Assembly (NCBI RefSeq): GCF_016863615.1
Contig: NZ_BOPF01000001.1
Location: 62,001 to 126,000, forward strand
Reading direction: 5' to 3'
Length of the DNA stretch: 64,000 nt
From: Virgisporangium aliadipatigenens
GTDB lineage: Bacteria > Actinomycetota > Actinomycetes > Mycobacteriales > Micromonosporaceae
Part shown: positions 7,621 through 17,317 of the stretch, piece by piece
How the letters are laid out: each line of letters starts with the position of its first letter
How positions within the stretch are numbered: position 1 is the stretch's first letter
Translations under genes and position numbers: made by a program
The notes under the pieces: generated by a model
Databases searched by the model: none
What the model saw: only the letters and a program-made list of their open reading frames with translations
Told to the model about the DNA's origin: nothing

Positions 7621-8538
7621 CTACGACGCGTATCGGGACGTGAGGTCCCGGTAGGCGGCGAGCACCGCGGCGGTGCGGTCGGCGAGCTCCCGGCTGGCGG
7701 TCGCCGGAGCGACCCGGCCGGCCGCGGTCGTGTCCAGCTTGCGGCGGGCGGAGTCGATCGCCTCGCCGATCGCCCGCTCCCGCTCGCGCAGCTCCATCTC
7801 CCGGGCGAACTCCTCGGCCGAGTCGGCCATCGTGCGCAGGTTGGACAGGTGCGCGCGCAGCTCCTCCTCGATGGCCGGCAGGCTGTCGCGCGCGACCTTC
7901 TCCTCCTCGCGGATGCGGGCGTGCACCGGGCTCTCCGGCGGCAGGCCGGTCACGTCGTAGGCGAGCAACTCGGCGACGAAGCTGTGCACGGCCTGCCGGT
8001 GGGCCAGCACCTCGGCCACGTCCCACAGCGTGCGGGCCAGCGTGTCGCGGGCCTCGTCCGGGTCGATGAGCTGCGCCAGCGACGGCCATCCCGCGCTGAA
8101 CCGCCGCGCGGACTCCAACGCCTCGTCGTAGGCCTCGCGGTCCTGCTGGCGGAAGAGCGTGATGCGGCGCGGATCCTCCTGCGGCGGTTCGCTGCGCCGC
8201 GGTATCCGGTCGCGCAGGTGCGTGATCGCCACCAGGGCCAGGACGCCCAGCGCCATGCCGATGAACCAGGTGGTCCAGACGCCGACGAAGAACATGATGA
8301 AAATGACGATCGCCCGGGTCGGGCGATCGGCGCGCTCGTGCACCTGGGGGTGCCGGCTCGGATGGGTGCGGTACAGGCCGCGCTCGTCGGTCAGCACCGC
8401 GCCGAGCAGCCAGTGGGTGAGCTGGCCCTGAAAGATCGACGGGTCGACCCGGTCCGTCACGACGGTGCGACTGGGATGGCGGGCCACGTGCACCCGGCAT
8501 TCCGGCAGGTCGGACGGAGTCGTGGCCATCGGGCGCAT
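7621..8538 (-). CDS. Membrane-anchored coiled-coil protein of unknown function
   Basis: A 305-residue protein with a hydrophobic segment IVIFIMFFVGVWTTWFIGMALGVLALVAI near residues 77-105, long enough for one or two membrane passes. It is followed by a mostly helical, charged region to the C-terminus (EEELRAHLSNLRTMADSAEEFAREMELRERERAIGEAI is split by no proline) that looks like coiled coil. No catalytic motif is recognised. ATG 8538 is preceded by GGAGGAG at good spacing. It follows the XRE-NB-ARC gene on the same strand after 38 bases, so the two may be one transcript and the protein could be its membrane partner; that is inference. Confidence 0.6.
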   Translation of the reverse strand: MRPMATTPSDLPECRVHVARHPSRTVVTDRVDPSIFQGQLTHWLLGAVLTDERGLYRTHPSRHPQVHERADRPTRAIVIFIMFFVGVWTTWFIGMALGVLALVAITHLRDRIPRRSEPPQEDPRRITLFRQQDREAYDEALESARRFSAGWPSLAQLIDPDEARDTLARTLWDVAEVLAHRQAVHSFVAELLAYDVTGLPPESPVHARIREEEKVARDSLPAIEEELRAHLSNLRTMADSAEEFAREMELRERERAIGEAIDSARRKLDTTAAGRVAPATASRELADRTAAVLAAYRDLTSRYAS

Positions 8539-8576
8539 CGGCGTCTCCTCCCGCCGGACGGGTGAGTGCTTCGACG

Positions 8577-9548
8577 TTACCCGGCGCGGGCCTGTCCCGG
8601 CACCCGTCCGGTCAGGTGGGAGAGCGGACAGTCCGGATCGAACTCCGCCTCCGCGGCCACCCGGGTCAGCGCCGAGGGCAGGCCGGCGCAGCGGGCCAGC
8701 AGGACGGCGGCCGCCTGCGGTTCGGCGGCGAGGCGTTCCGGACCGAGGCGGGCGGCCAGCAGGTCCCGCGCGTCCGCGTCGGAGAGCCGGCGTAGCGGCA
8801 GCGGTCGCGCGCCGTCCACCGCCACCAGGTCCACCAGTCGTGGCCGGGCGGTGACGACGACCGCGCAGCTCGGGGACGCCGGCAGCAGCGGCCGCACGGC
8901 GTCGGCCTCCTGCGCCCCGTCGAGAACGATCACCATCCGCCGCCCGGCGAGGCGGCTGCGGTAGAGCGCGGCGCGGGCGGGCGTGCCGTCCGGGACGCGG
9001 TCCGGTGCGACGTCCAGCGCCGCCAGCACACCGGCCATCGGATCGGGCCCGTCGAGCGAGATGAACAGCTGGCCGTCCGGGAACCGGCGCTGCACCCGGT
9101 GCGCCCAGTGCACGGCCAGGGCGGTCTTGCCGACGCCCGGTGGGCCGGTGATCACGGTCAGGGCCGCCCGGGTGGCCAGCTCCGGGTCGGCCGCGACCGC
9201 GTCGAGGTGGGCGAGCTCCGCGCGTCGGCCGCTGAATCCCCGTGTGTCCAGCGGCAGCTGCGCGAGAGGCGTCCCCTCGCTTATGGTGGTTTCTTCCACT
9301 TCGTCGTCCGTCAACGATCGACCGGCCGCCACGAACTCGTCCGCAGCCCGACCCGCGAGCCCCAACCCCCGAGCCAGGCGCTCCAACGTGTCCCTTCGCG
9401 GCCGGCCGACCGCCCCCCGTTCGAGATCGCGGATGGTGCGCACACTGATCTGCGCGTACTCCGCGACCTCCTCCTGCGTCAGGTCGGCGCGCGCCCGTTC
9501 CCGGCGCGCGAGCCGTGCCAATGCAGAGTTGACGGCACCGTCGCCCAT
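8577..9548 (-). CDS. XRE-type HTH protein with NB-ARC ATPase domain
   Basis: A 323-residue protein. Residues about 10-70 form an XRE helix-turn-helix (LTQEEVAEYAQISVRTIRDLERG). Residues about 100-310 form an NB-ARC/STAND NTPase with Walker A GPPGVGKTAL (Lys141) and Walker B-like MVIVLDGA. It ends shortly after the ARC region (CAGLPSALTRVAAEAE) and lacks the winged helix and TPR/WD sensor that normally follow. It is therefore short for the family, either a truncated regulator or a form that borrows its sensor. GGGGGA precedes ATG 9548. Its helix-turn-helix suggests DNA binding. It is divergent from the full-length relative at 9922. Confidence 0.82.
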   Translation of the reverse strand: MGDGAVNSALARLARRERARADLTQEEVAEYAQISVRTIRDLERGAVGRPRRDTLERLARGLGLAGRAADEFVAAGRSLTDDEVEETTISEGTPLAQLPLDTRGFSGRRAELAHLDAVAADPELATRAALTVITGPPGVGKTALAVHWAHRVQRRFPDGQLFISLDGPDPMAGVLAALDVAPDRVPDGTPARAALYRSRLAGRRMVIVLDGAQEADAVRPLLPASPSCAVVVTARPRLVDLVAVDGARPLPLRRLSDADARDLLAARLGPERLAAEPQAAAVLLARCAGLPSALTRVAAEAEFDPDCPLSHLTGRVPGQARAG

Positions 9549-9600
9549 CGTTTCCCCCGTCCAATGAATCGGCGGTGCCGTCCCGCACTGCGTTGGCAGA

Positions 9601-9831
9601 TCAGATCGCTGTCGGCCCGAGAAGGCCCAGCTGCTCGAGTTCCGCGGCGGTCTCCGCGTCGAGCTCCAACTTCGTTCCGGCCGGGTGGATGGTCCCCTCG
9701 GGGTCCTCCCAGTCGGTGATCAACTCTTTGACCTCGGCGGACGGGTCGACCGTGTCCCCGTCGTCCACTCGCTTCACAACCATGGATGTGAGCATGCCGT
9801 GTCCGGTGTGCGCCCGAAAGGACCGAGCCAT
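9601..9831 (-). CDS. Small hypothetical protein
   Basis: A 76-residue acidic protein ending in DAETAAELEQLGLLGPTAI. The layout (a basic start, DPEGTIHPAGTKLELD, then an AAEL..LG end) resembles small bacterial and phage proteins of the pattern 'pG..y.aGt.ield...AaeL...G', but I cannot name a family. Alternative starts are ATG 9795 and ATG 9783; none has a strong ribosome site. It precedes the XRE-NB-ARC gene by 52 bases on the same strand. Confidence 0.45.
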   Translation of the reverse strand: MARSFRAHTGHGMLTSMVVKRVDDGDTVDPSAEVKELITDWEDPEGTIHPAGTKLELDAETAAELEQLGLLGPTAI

Positions 9832-9833
9832 CG

Positions 9834-9844
9834 CTGACAGTCAG
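9834..9844. promoter_or_regulatory. Short palindrome between divergent genes
   Basis: CTGACAGTCAG is a perfect 11-base dyad between the divergent small gene (start 9831) and the HTH-NB-ARC-TPR gene (start 9922). Another CTGAC half-site occurs at 9855. It could be an operator for one of the adjacent HTH proteins, but no direct evidence exists. Confidence 0.3.
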
Positions 9845-9921
9845 TCGAACCAAGCTGACAAAAGCTGTGTGCGACTGGCATTGTTGCTAGTTCAGCGGGC
9901 GGAGTGCGACGGGGAGGCGAA

Positions 9922-12528
9922 ATGGGGCATGTCAGCATGCCTCTGGTCCAGGACGGCCCGATGCGGGCGCTCTTCGAGCGGATGCACGGGCTGCACCGGG
10001 CCGCCGGGCAACCCAGCATGCGGACGTTGCAGCGTGCCACGCGCAACCCGACCCGGCCCCGGGGGATCAACCCGACCACGATCCATGACGTCTTCAGCGC
10101 GCCGAGGCTGTCCCGCTGGGAAGTGGTGCGGGCGGTCGCCGAGGCGCTGGAGGGGGACGTCGGGGAGATCGAGCGGCTGTGGGAGGAGGCCCGGGAGGCC
10201 TCCATGGGTCCCCTCGGGGGCCCGCCTGTAGGGGCCGGGTCGACCCCTGTCAATGAAGTTTCCGCGATCGTACCTGTCGAAGAGCCGTCACGGGGAGCCG
10301 TTCCGCGCGAGCTTCCGCCGGACGTCGCGGCGTTCACCGGGCGTGACACGACGATCGCGGCGATGCACGACCTGCTCGATGCCGCACCCGAGCGGACCGC
10401 CGTCGTCATCTCGGCAGTCAGTGGAACGGCCGGAGTGGGCAAGACCGCCCTCGCCGTGCACTGGGCGCACCTGGTCGCCGACCGGTTCCCGGACGGGCAG
10501 CTCTACCTCGACCTGCGCGGCTACGACCCGGACATGCCGATGCAGCCCGCCGAGGCGCTGGCCCGCATCCTGCGCACGCTCGGCGTACCCACCGGCGAGG
10601 TGCCGTACGACGTCGGCGAACGCGCGGCCCGGTACCGTTCGCTGCTGTCCGGGCGCCGGATGCTGGTCCTGCTCGACAACGCCATCAACACCGAGCAGGT
10701 GCGCCCGCTCCTGCCCGGGACATCCACCTGCTTCGTGCTCGTCACCAGCCGGGACAGCCTCGCCGGCCTCATCGCCCGCCACGGCGCGCGCCGCCTCGAC
10801 CTGGGCCTGCTCGACGGCGCCGACGCCGAACGGCTGCTGCACACGCTGCTCGGCGAACGCGCCGCCGCCGAGCCCGAAGCGGTGACCACCCTGGTCGAAC
10901 TCTGCACCGGCCTGCCGCTCGCGCTGCGCGTCGCCGCCGAGATGGTCATCGAACGGCCCGAGGACCCGCTGGCCAAGCTGGTCTCCGAACTCGGCGACGA
11001 GCACAGCCGGCTCGACCTCCTCGACGCCGGCGCAGACGAACGCACCGGTGTGCGCGCCGTCTTCTCCTGGTCCTACCGGCACCTGCCGGACGACGCGGGG
11101 CGGCTGTTCCGGCTGCTCGGGCTCGGGCCCTCCTCCGAGGTCGGCGTCGAGGCGGCGGCCGCGCTCGCCGGTGTCGGTGCCGCGGCCGTGCGGCGGCCGC
11201 TGGACACGCTCGCCCGCGCGCACCTGGTGCAGCGTTCCGGCAGCGGGCGGTACACGATGCACGACCTGCTCCGGGCGTACGCCCGCGACGTGGCCGTGCG
11301 CGAGGAGTCCGACGAGGACCGGCGCGCCGCCGTCGACCGGCTCCTCGATCACCTGCTCGGCAGCGCGGCGGGCGCGATGGACGCCGCGTTCCCCGCCGAA
11401 CGCCACAACCGGCCCACGCTCGACGTGCCGGCGCGGGCGTTCGACGGTCCCGAGCAGGCCCGGCGCTGGCTGGAGGAGGAACACGAGACGCTGGTCGACG
11501 CGGCCGGGTTCGCGGCGCGGCAGGGGTGGCCCTCGCACGCGGGCCGGCTCGCCGAGGTGCTGTGGCGCTACCTGCAGAACGGCGCTCACCACACCGACGC
11601 CGTTCGGGTGCACACGGCTGCCCTCGAAGCGGCCCGCGTGCTCGGCGACGTCCGGGCCGAGAGCACGGCGCGCACCAACCTCGGCACCGTGTGGTGGCGC
11701 TGGGGGCGCTACGACCGGGCCACCGACGACTACGTGCGGGCGCTGACGGCGTTCCGCGAGATCGGGGATGCGGCCGGTCAGGCCCGCGTCCTGACGAACC
11801 TCGGGGCGGTCCACTACCAGCTCGGGCGCTACGACGACGCGGTCGAGGACTCCCGTCAGGCGGTCCAGGTCTTCCGGGAGATCGGCGACCGGCGCGGTGA
11901 GGCGCGGGCGTCGGACAACCTCGGCGCGGTGCTGCGCAGGCAGGGGCGCTGGGCGGAGGCCGCGGCCGTCCACTCGGCGGCGCTGGACATCCTGCGGGAG
12001 ATCGGCGACCGGGCCGGCGAGGCGCGCGCGCTCGACAACCTCGGCGCGGTCTTCCAGCGGCAGGGGGACTGGAAGGCCGCCGCCGAACGGCACCGGGACG
12101 CGCTGGTGATCCTGCGCGAGATCGGCGACCGGGCCGGCGAGTCGCAGGCGCTGCGGCACCTGGGCGCGATCGAGGCGCGGCAGGGCGACTTCATCGCGGC
12201 GGCGGAGACGTTCCGCGGCGTCATCGCGATCGCCGAGGAGATCGGCAGCCGCAGCCGCGAGTCCGACGCGCGCAACGCGCTCGGTACCGTGCTGCACAAG
12301 CTCGGCCGGTACCGGGAGGCGCGCGAGCAGCACGGCGCGGGCCTGGTGCTGGCGGAGCTGACCGGCGACCGGTACGCGACGGCGCGGGCGCTCGAGGGCA
12401 TCGGGCACACCCGCGACGCCGTCGGCAACCCGGCCCTCGCCCGCCGCTACTGGCGGGCGGCGTTGGAGATCTATCGCGGCATCGGCGTGCCCGAGGCCGA
12501 GTGGTTGAGCGAGAGGCTTTCCCGTTGA
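9922..12528 (+). CDS. HTH / NB-ARC / TPR regulatory ATPase
   Basis: An 868-residue STAND protein. Residues 1-95 carry a helix-turn-helix-like domain (NPTTIHDVFSAPRLSRWEVVRAVAEAL). NB-ARC spans about 140-420, with Walker A GTAGVGKTAL (Lys174), Walker B LVLLDNA and the ARC/winged-helix CTGLPLALRVAAE and LPDDAGRLFRLLGL. From about residue 560 there are eight TPR units with near-repeated text (REIGDRAGEARALDNLGAV) ending at the C-terminus. STAND ATPases are switches: ligand binding to the repeats releases ATP-driven oligomerisation. The AfsR/GutR-like layout suggests a transcriptional regulator, with target unknown. ATG 9922 follows GGGAGG closely; GTG 9904 is less likely. The kinase gene follows after 76 bases. 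Confidence 0.88.
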   Translation: MGHVSMPLVQDGPMRALFERMHGLHRAAGQPSMRTLQRATRNPTRPRGINPTTIHDVFSAPRLSRWEVVRAVAEALEGDVGEIERLWEEAREASMGPLGGPPVGAGSTPVNEVSAIVPVEEPSRGAVPRELPPDVAAFTGRDTTIAAMHDLLDAAPERTAVVISAVSGTAGVGKTALAVHWAHLVADRFPDGQLYLDLRGYDPDMPMQPAEALARILRTLGVPTGEVPYDVGERAARYRSLLSGRRMLVLLDNAINTEQVRPLLPGTSTCFVLVTSRDSLAGLIARHGARRLDLGLLDGADAERLLHTLLGERAAAEPEAVTTLVELCTGLPLALRVAAEMVIERPEDPLAKLVSELGDEHSRLDLLDAGADERTGVRAVFSWSYRHLPDDAGRLFRLLGLGPSSEVGVEAAAALAGVGAAAVRRPLDTLARAHLVQRSGSGRYTMHDLLRAYARDVAVREESDEDRRAAVDRLLDHLLGSAAGAMDAAFPAERHNRPTLDVPARAFDGPEQARRWLEEEHETLVDAAGFAARQGWPSHAGRLAEVLWRYLQNGAHHTDAVRVHTAALEAARVLGDVRAESTARTNLGTVWWRWGRYDRATDDYVRALTAFREIGDAAGQARVLTNLGAVHYQLGRYDDAVEDSRQAVQVFREIGDRRGEARASDNLGAVLRRQGRWAEAAAVHSAALDILREIGDRAGEARALDNLGAVFQRQGDWKAAAERHRDALVILREIGDRAGESQALRHLGAIEARQGDFIAAAETFRGVIAIAEEIGSRSRESDARNALGTVLHKLGRYREAREQHGAGLVLAELTGDRYATARALEGIGHTRDAVGNPALARRYWRAALEIYRGIGVPEAEWLSERLSR

Positions 12529-12604
12529 GCGTGTGCCGTGCCGTCCCGCCGCCCGCCCGGCGTGGCCCGTCGACGGGGCAAGACCGCACCGTGCGGGGAG
12601 AATC

Positions 12605-15600
12605 ATGACTTCTGCGGTACTCAACGGCCTGTCACCGGACGCGTTCGCCGGGGTGACGCCGCGGCACCGGACGCAGCCGCTGCTGCCCGGCGACCCGCGC
12701 CGGCTCGGCCAGTACGAGATCCTCGGCCGGCTCGGCGAGGGCGGCATGGGCACGGTGTACCTGGGCAGTTCGCCGGCCGGGCGGGCGGTGGCGGTCAAGG
12801 TGGTCAAGGCGGCGCTGGCCGGCGACCCGGCGCACGCCCGCCGGTTCCGCAGCGAGGTGGCGCGGGCCCAGCAGGTGCCGCCGTACTGCACGGCCGAGGT
12901 GCTCGACGCCGACCTGGAGCACGACCCGCCGTTCCTGGCGATCGAGTACGTGGACGGGCCGAGCCTCGGTGACGTGGTCGAACGCGACGGCCCGCTGAGC
13001 CCCGCCAACCTCTACGCGCTGGCCGTCGGCACCGCGGCCGCGCTCACCGCGATCCACGGCGCGTCGGTCATCCACCGGGACCTCAAGCCGAGCAACGTGC
13101 TGCTCGCACCGGGCAGCCCCAAGGTGATCGACTTCGGCCTCGCGCAGCCGGTGGACGCCGGCAATTTCACGGGCGAGAAGAACGTCGTCGGCACCGTGCC
13201 GTACATGGCCCCGGAACGGTTCGGGCCGTCCGCCACGCGCATCGCCACGCAGGCCGTCGACATCTTCGGCTGGGGCGCGGTGATCGCGTTCGCCGGCACG
13301 GGGCGGATCCCGTTCGGGGAGGGCGGCTCCGCGCTGGCGATCGCGCAGGCCATCCTGAACGACCCGCCGGACCTCGGCACGCTCGCCGGCCCGCTGCGCG
13401 ACCTGGTGGCCGCCGCGCTGTCGAAGGACCCGCGGGACCGGCCCACCGCGCGGGAACTGCTGGACCGGCTGACCGCCACACCGTCCACAGTGGAGAGTCC
13501 GTATCTCGGCCTGGCCTCCTACCAGGAGGACGACGCGGACCGGTTCTTCGGCCGGGAGGAGCTGACGGCGAGCCTGCTCAAGCGGTTCGCCGCCCGGCTG
13601 TCCGGCAGCGGGCTGCTGGCCGTGCTCGGGCCGTCCGGCTCCGGCAAGTCCTCCGTGCTGCGCGCGGGGCTGCTCGCGTCCCTGGAACGCGGCGACCTGG
13701 TGACCGGGGCGGCGGCGGCCACCGTGACCGTGGACGGCGTCAAGGACTGGCCGCGCGTCGCGCTGACCCCCGGGGCGCATCCGCTGCGCGAACTGGCCTC
13801 CGCCGTCGCCGCCCTCGCCCGGGTGCCCGGCGGTGCGCTGCACGAGGAGATCAGCCGCGACCCGAAGACGTTCGCGGTGCACGTGTTGCAGGCCCTGCGC
13901 GCCGCTCGCATCCCGCGCGGGTCGGTGCGGCCCCGGCTGGTGCTGGTCGTCGACCAGTTCGAGGAGGTCTTCACGCTCTGCGCCGACGAGGCCGAACGGC
14001 GGGCGTTCATCGCCGCGCTGCGCGCGGCCGCCGGCAGCGGCGCCGACGACCAGGCCGCGATCGTGGTGCTCGGCATCCGCGCCGACTTCTACTCCCGCTG
14101 CGCCGCCTACCCGGAGCTGGTGCCGATCCTGGAGGAGAACGTCACCGTCGGCCCGATGGGCCCGGAGCAGCTGCGCCGCGCCATCGAGGAACCGGCGCGG
14201 CAGGCCGGCCTGACGTTGGAGCCGGGCCTCGTGGAGGTGCTGCTGCTCGACGTCGGCGCGGGCAACCCCGGCGTGCTGCCCCTGCTGTCGCACGCGCTCT
14301 ACGCGACCTGGCAGCAGCGCACCGACTCGACGCTCGGCCTCGAGGGCTATCGCGCCACCGGCGGCGTGGGCGGTGCCGTGGCGGCCAGCGCCGAGACGGT
14401 CTACCAGCAGCTCGGCGACGAGGAACGGGCCGCGCTGCGCCGGTTGCTGCCGCGCATGGTGGAGATCCGCGAACAGGCCGAGGACACCCGCCGCCGGGTC
14501 GACCTCGCCGACCTGATCACCGACGACCCCGGCCCCGACGCCACGGTCGCCCGCGTCCTGAACAGGCTGGCGCAGGCGCGCCTCGTCACGGTCGGCGCGG
14601 ACACCGCCGAGGTGGCCCACGAGGCGCTGATCCGCGCGTGGCCCCGGCTGCGGAGCTGGCTCGACGAGGACCGCGCGGACCTGATCGTGCGGCAGCGGCT
14701 GTCCGAGGCGGCCCGTTCGTGGGCGCGGGAGGATCGCGACCCCGGTGGCCTCTACGCCGGCGTGCGCCTCGAGACGGCCCGCCCGCTGGCCGCGCACCGG
14801 ACCGGGCCGCCGCTGAGCACGCTGGAGAAGGAGTTCCTGGAGACCAGCATCCGGGCGGCGTCGCGGCGCAAGCGGGTGCGGCGCGCGGTGACGGCGATCG
14901 CGACGATCCTGGTGCTGGTGGCCGGTGCGGCGGGCGCGGTGGCGTTCACCCAGTACGGCGCCGCGCGCGAGGAACGGGAGCTGACGGCCTCCCGACAGGT
15001 TGCCGCCCAGGCGTCGGCGCTGCGCGCCACCGATCCGGCGACCGCGCTCCAGCTGGCGCTGACGGCGTACAAGATCTCGCCGACCCCGCAGGCCCGGGAG
15101 GCGCTGTTCGGCGCGTACACCCAGCCGTTCCCGACGAACATCCCGGCGCACAAGGACCTGATCCACAACCTGCGGTTCACGCCGGACGGCCGGACGCTGG
15201 TCAGTTCCAGCCGGGACGGGTCGATCGCGCTGTGGGACGTGGCCGACGCGCGCCATCCGAAGGCGCTGTCGCGGATCAAGACGCCGGCGCGCACGATCGC
15301 GCTGAGCGCGGACGGGAAGACGCTGGTCGGCGCGGCCCATGAGTCGCTGTCGGTGTGGGACATCTCCGATCCGCGCAATCCGGCGCTGCAGGCGACCGTG
15401 CCGTCGGCGGAGGCGGATCCGTACTCGGTGGCGTTCGCGCCGGACGGGCGTTGGGTGGCGACGGGTTCCGGCACGGAGATCCGGCTGTGGGACCTGTCCG
15501 ACCCGCGCAAGCCGACGATCGCCACGTCGTGGAAGCCGGACAACGACATCGTCTTCTCGGTGGCGTTCAGTCCGGACGGGCGCAGCCTCGCGAGTGCCAA

Positions 15601-17281
15601 CGCGATCGGTGCGGACAAGGTCCCGTGGGTGCGCATCTGGAACGTGACGGACCGGCGCAAGCCGACGCTGCGGGGCGTTCCCCTGGAAACACCGACCGCG
15701 GTGGTCGTGGCGTGGAGCCCGGACGGCACCCGGCTGGCTTCCTCGGGGCCGCTCGGCCCCCGGGTGTGGGACGTGACCAACCCCGACAAGCCGGGTGCGT
15801 TCAAGGACCTGAGCATGGCCGGGGGCGGGCTGGCGAACTCGCTGTCGTGGCGGGCGGACGGGAAGGTGCTGGCGGCCGCCGACGACCAGGCCGGGGTCTC
15901 GGTGTGGCGGTTCGACCAGGGAGAGATCCGGTTCGGGTCGGGCACCGGCCTGGTCGGGCCGGGCGAGCACGACCAGGTGGTCTTCCGGCCCGACGGGGAG
16001 GCGCTGGCGAGCGGGGGCGCGGACGGCACGATCGCCCTGTGGAGCCCGACCGCGCGGCCGGTCCCGGGACGGATGCCCAACACCGGGTCGGTCGTGCCGG
16101 GCAGTCCGTTCTCGGCGGACCACAAGTACCTGGTCACCGACGTGACGGAGTACGACAGAAGCTACGAGCAGATGGGCCCGGACATCGGCGCCACGGTGTG
16201 GGACGTCAGCGCGGGTACGCCGCGCCAGGTGGTCCAGCTTCCGGTGGAGTGGCGGGCCGCCGCCTTCATGCCGGGCGGGCGGCCGTTCCTCGTCTCGCGG
16301 GACAAGGCGCGCACGAAGCTGCGCTTCTGGGACGTCGCGGACCCGGCCAACCCGGTCGGCGGCGAGATTCTGCCGGCCCGTTCGCTGAGCGACAACGGCG
16401 CCCAGGTCACCATTACCGAGGACGGGCAACTGCTGGCGATCGCGTCGGAGGGCAGCACCGAGATCCAGTTGTGGGATCTGCGCGACCCGTTGCGCCCGGT
16501 CCGGGTCGGCACCGTCACCGCACCGTCGCCGGTGGACTACGTGTGGTTCGCCGGCGGGCGCGAGCTGACGGTGTGGGGCAAGACAGACATCACTCTGTGG
16601 AACGTCTCGGATCCGGCCAGGCCCGGCCGGTCCGGCACGCTCGACGGGGCCGTGGAGGGCGGCAGCGTCAACAACGACGTCACGAGCAAGGTGTACATCA
16701 CCCGGGGACGGCAAGGCGACGTGTTCTTCGCGCAGCTGTGGGTGCGCACCGCACCGGACAAGGTGGAGAAGGCCGGGATCGTCCGATCCGAGGGCCGGGA
16801 GCTCTTCGCGTCCCCGGACAACCGCATGCTGGGTGTGATCTCGCAGGACACGCTCGAGCTGTGGGACATCAGCGACCCGCGCCGGCCGGTCATCCGCGGG
16901 GCGTTGACCGTGGAGAAGGGTGTGGGGCTGCTGACGGCCCGTCCGGACAGCAAGATGCTCGTCGGCTACTCCTCCTCGGGGGTGGACCGGCGGCTGTTGC
17001 TCTGGCGGGTGGACGGCGACCCGACACTGGTGGCGGCCGTGCCGTCGCGCGCCGACCGGCTCCAGAGCAGCGCGGCCGCGTTCACCGACGACAGCCGGAT
17101 CCTGGCCGCGGAGACGTCGGCGAGCGGCTACCAGATCTTCGGTCCGCCGGTCGGCGTCCAGCTGTGGGACCTGGAGCCGAAACGGGTCTACGAGCGCATG
17201 TGCGGCGGGTGGCAGAACGTCGTGGACAAAGCAGAGTGGAAGCGGTACTTCCCGACCATCGAGTACACGACGCCCTGCTGA
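12605..17281 (+). CDS. Ser/Thr protein kinase - STAND ATPase - WD40 protein
   Basis: A 1558-residue signalling protein. Residues about 35-290 are a Hanks-type kinase with glycine loop GEGGMGTVYLG, Lys65 (AVKVVK), catalytic HRDLKPSN (Asp159), DFGLA and the APE-like APERF, so it looks active. Residues about 300-750 are a nSTAND1-type NTPase with FFGREEL, Walker A GPSGSGKSS (Lys348) and Walker B LVLVVDQFEE. A transmembrane helix lies at about 761-783 (AIATILVLVAGAAGAVAF). The remainder is about 14 WD40-like blades (SPDGR..AS and WDV repeats). This places the kinase inside and the propeller outside the membrane, unusual for WD40 and worth testing. ATG 12605 follows GGGGAGA. Confidence 0.92.
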   Translation: MTSAVLNGLSPDAFAGVTPRHRTQPLLPGDPRRLGQYEILGRLGEGGMGTVYLGSSPAGRAVAVKVVKAALAGDPAHARRFRSEVARAQQVPPYCTAEVLDADLEHDPPFLAIEYVDGPSLGDVVERDGPLSPANLYALAVGTAAALTAIHGASVIHRDLKPSNVLLAPGSPKVIDFGLAQPVDAGNFTGEKNVVGTVPYMAPERFGPSATRIATQAVDIFGWGAVIAFAGTGRIPFGEGGSALAIAQAILNDPPDLGTLAGPLRDLVAAALSKDPRDRPTARELLDRLTATPSTVESPYLGLASYQEDDADRFFGREELTASLLKRFAARLSGSGLLAVLGPSGSGKSSVLRAGLLASLERGDLVTGAAAATVTVDGVKDWPRVALTPGAHPLRELASAVAALARVPGGALHEEISRDPKTFAVHVLQALRAARIPRGSVRPRLVLVVDQFEEVFTLCADEAERRAFIAALRAAAGSGADDQAAIVVLGIRADFYSRCAAYPELVPILEENVTVGPMGPEQLRRAIEEPARQAGLTLEPGLVEVLLLDVGAGNPGVLPLLSHALYATWQQRTDSTLGLEGYRATGGVGGAVAASAETVYQQLGDEERAALRRLLPRMVEIREQAEDTRRRVDLADLITDDPGPDATVARVLNRLAQARLVTVGADTAEVAHEALIRAWPRLRSWLDEDRADLIVRQRLSEAARSWAREDRDPGGLYAGVRLETARPLAAHRTGPPLSTLEKEFLETSIRAASRRKRVRRAVTAIATILVLVAGAAGAVAFTQYGAAREERELTASRQVAAQASALRATDPATALQLALTAYKISPTPQAREALFGAYTQPFPTNIPAHKDLIHNLRFTPDGRTLVSSSRDGSIALWDVADARHPKALSRIKTPARTIALSADGKTLVGAAHESLSVWDISDPRNPALQATVPSAEADPYSVAFAPDGRWVATGSGTEIRLWDLSDPRKPTIATSWKPDNDIVFSVAFSPDGRSLASANAIGADKVPWVRIWNVTDRRKPTLRGVPLETPTAVVVAWSPDGTRLASSGPLGPRVWDVTNPDKPGAFKDLSMAGGGLANSLSWRADGKVLAAADDQAGVSVWRFDQGEIRFGSGTGLVGPGEHDQVVFRPDGEALASGGADGTIALWSPTARPVPGRMPNTGSVVPGSPFSADHKYLVTDVTEYDRSYEQMGPDIGATVWDVSAGTPRQVVQLPVEWRAAAFMPGGRPFLVSRDKARTKLRFWDVADPANPVGGEILPARSLSDNGAQVTITEDGQLLAIASEGSTEIQLWDLRDPLRPVRVGTVTAPSPVDYVWFAGGRELTVWGKTDITLWNVSDPARPGRSGTLDGAVEGGSVNNDVTSKVYITRGRQGDVFFAQLWVRTAPDKVEKAGIVRSEGRELFASPDNRMLGVISQDTLELWDISDPRRPVIRGALTVEKGVGLLTARPDSKMLVGYSSSGVDRRLLLWRVDGDPTLVAAVPSRADRLQSSAAAFTDDSRILAAETSASGYQIFGPPVGVQLWDLEPKRVYERMCGGWQNVVDKAEWKRYFPTIEYTTPC

Positions 17282-17317
17282 GTCTGTCGAGTTCTTGCGA
17301 GGCGACTGAAAGATTTT

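Noticed and set aside
11700-12300. Tandem DNA repeat or CRISPR-like array
   Set aside because: The repeated text (about 120-base period) is the TPR-coding part of the gene at 9922, in frame, and not spacer-separated.
10288-13008. A 906-codon open frame on the minus strand
   Set aside because: Antisense to the TPR region of the HTH-NB-ARC gene and kinase start; no ribosome site, no domain.
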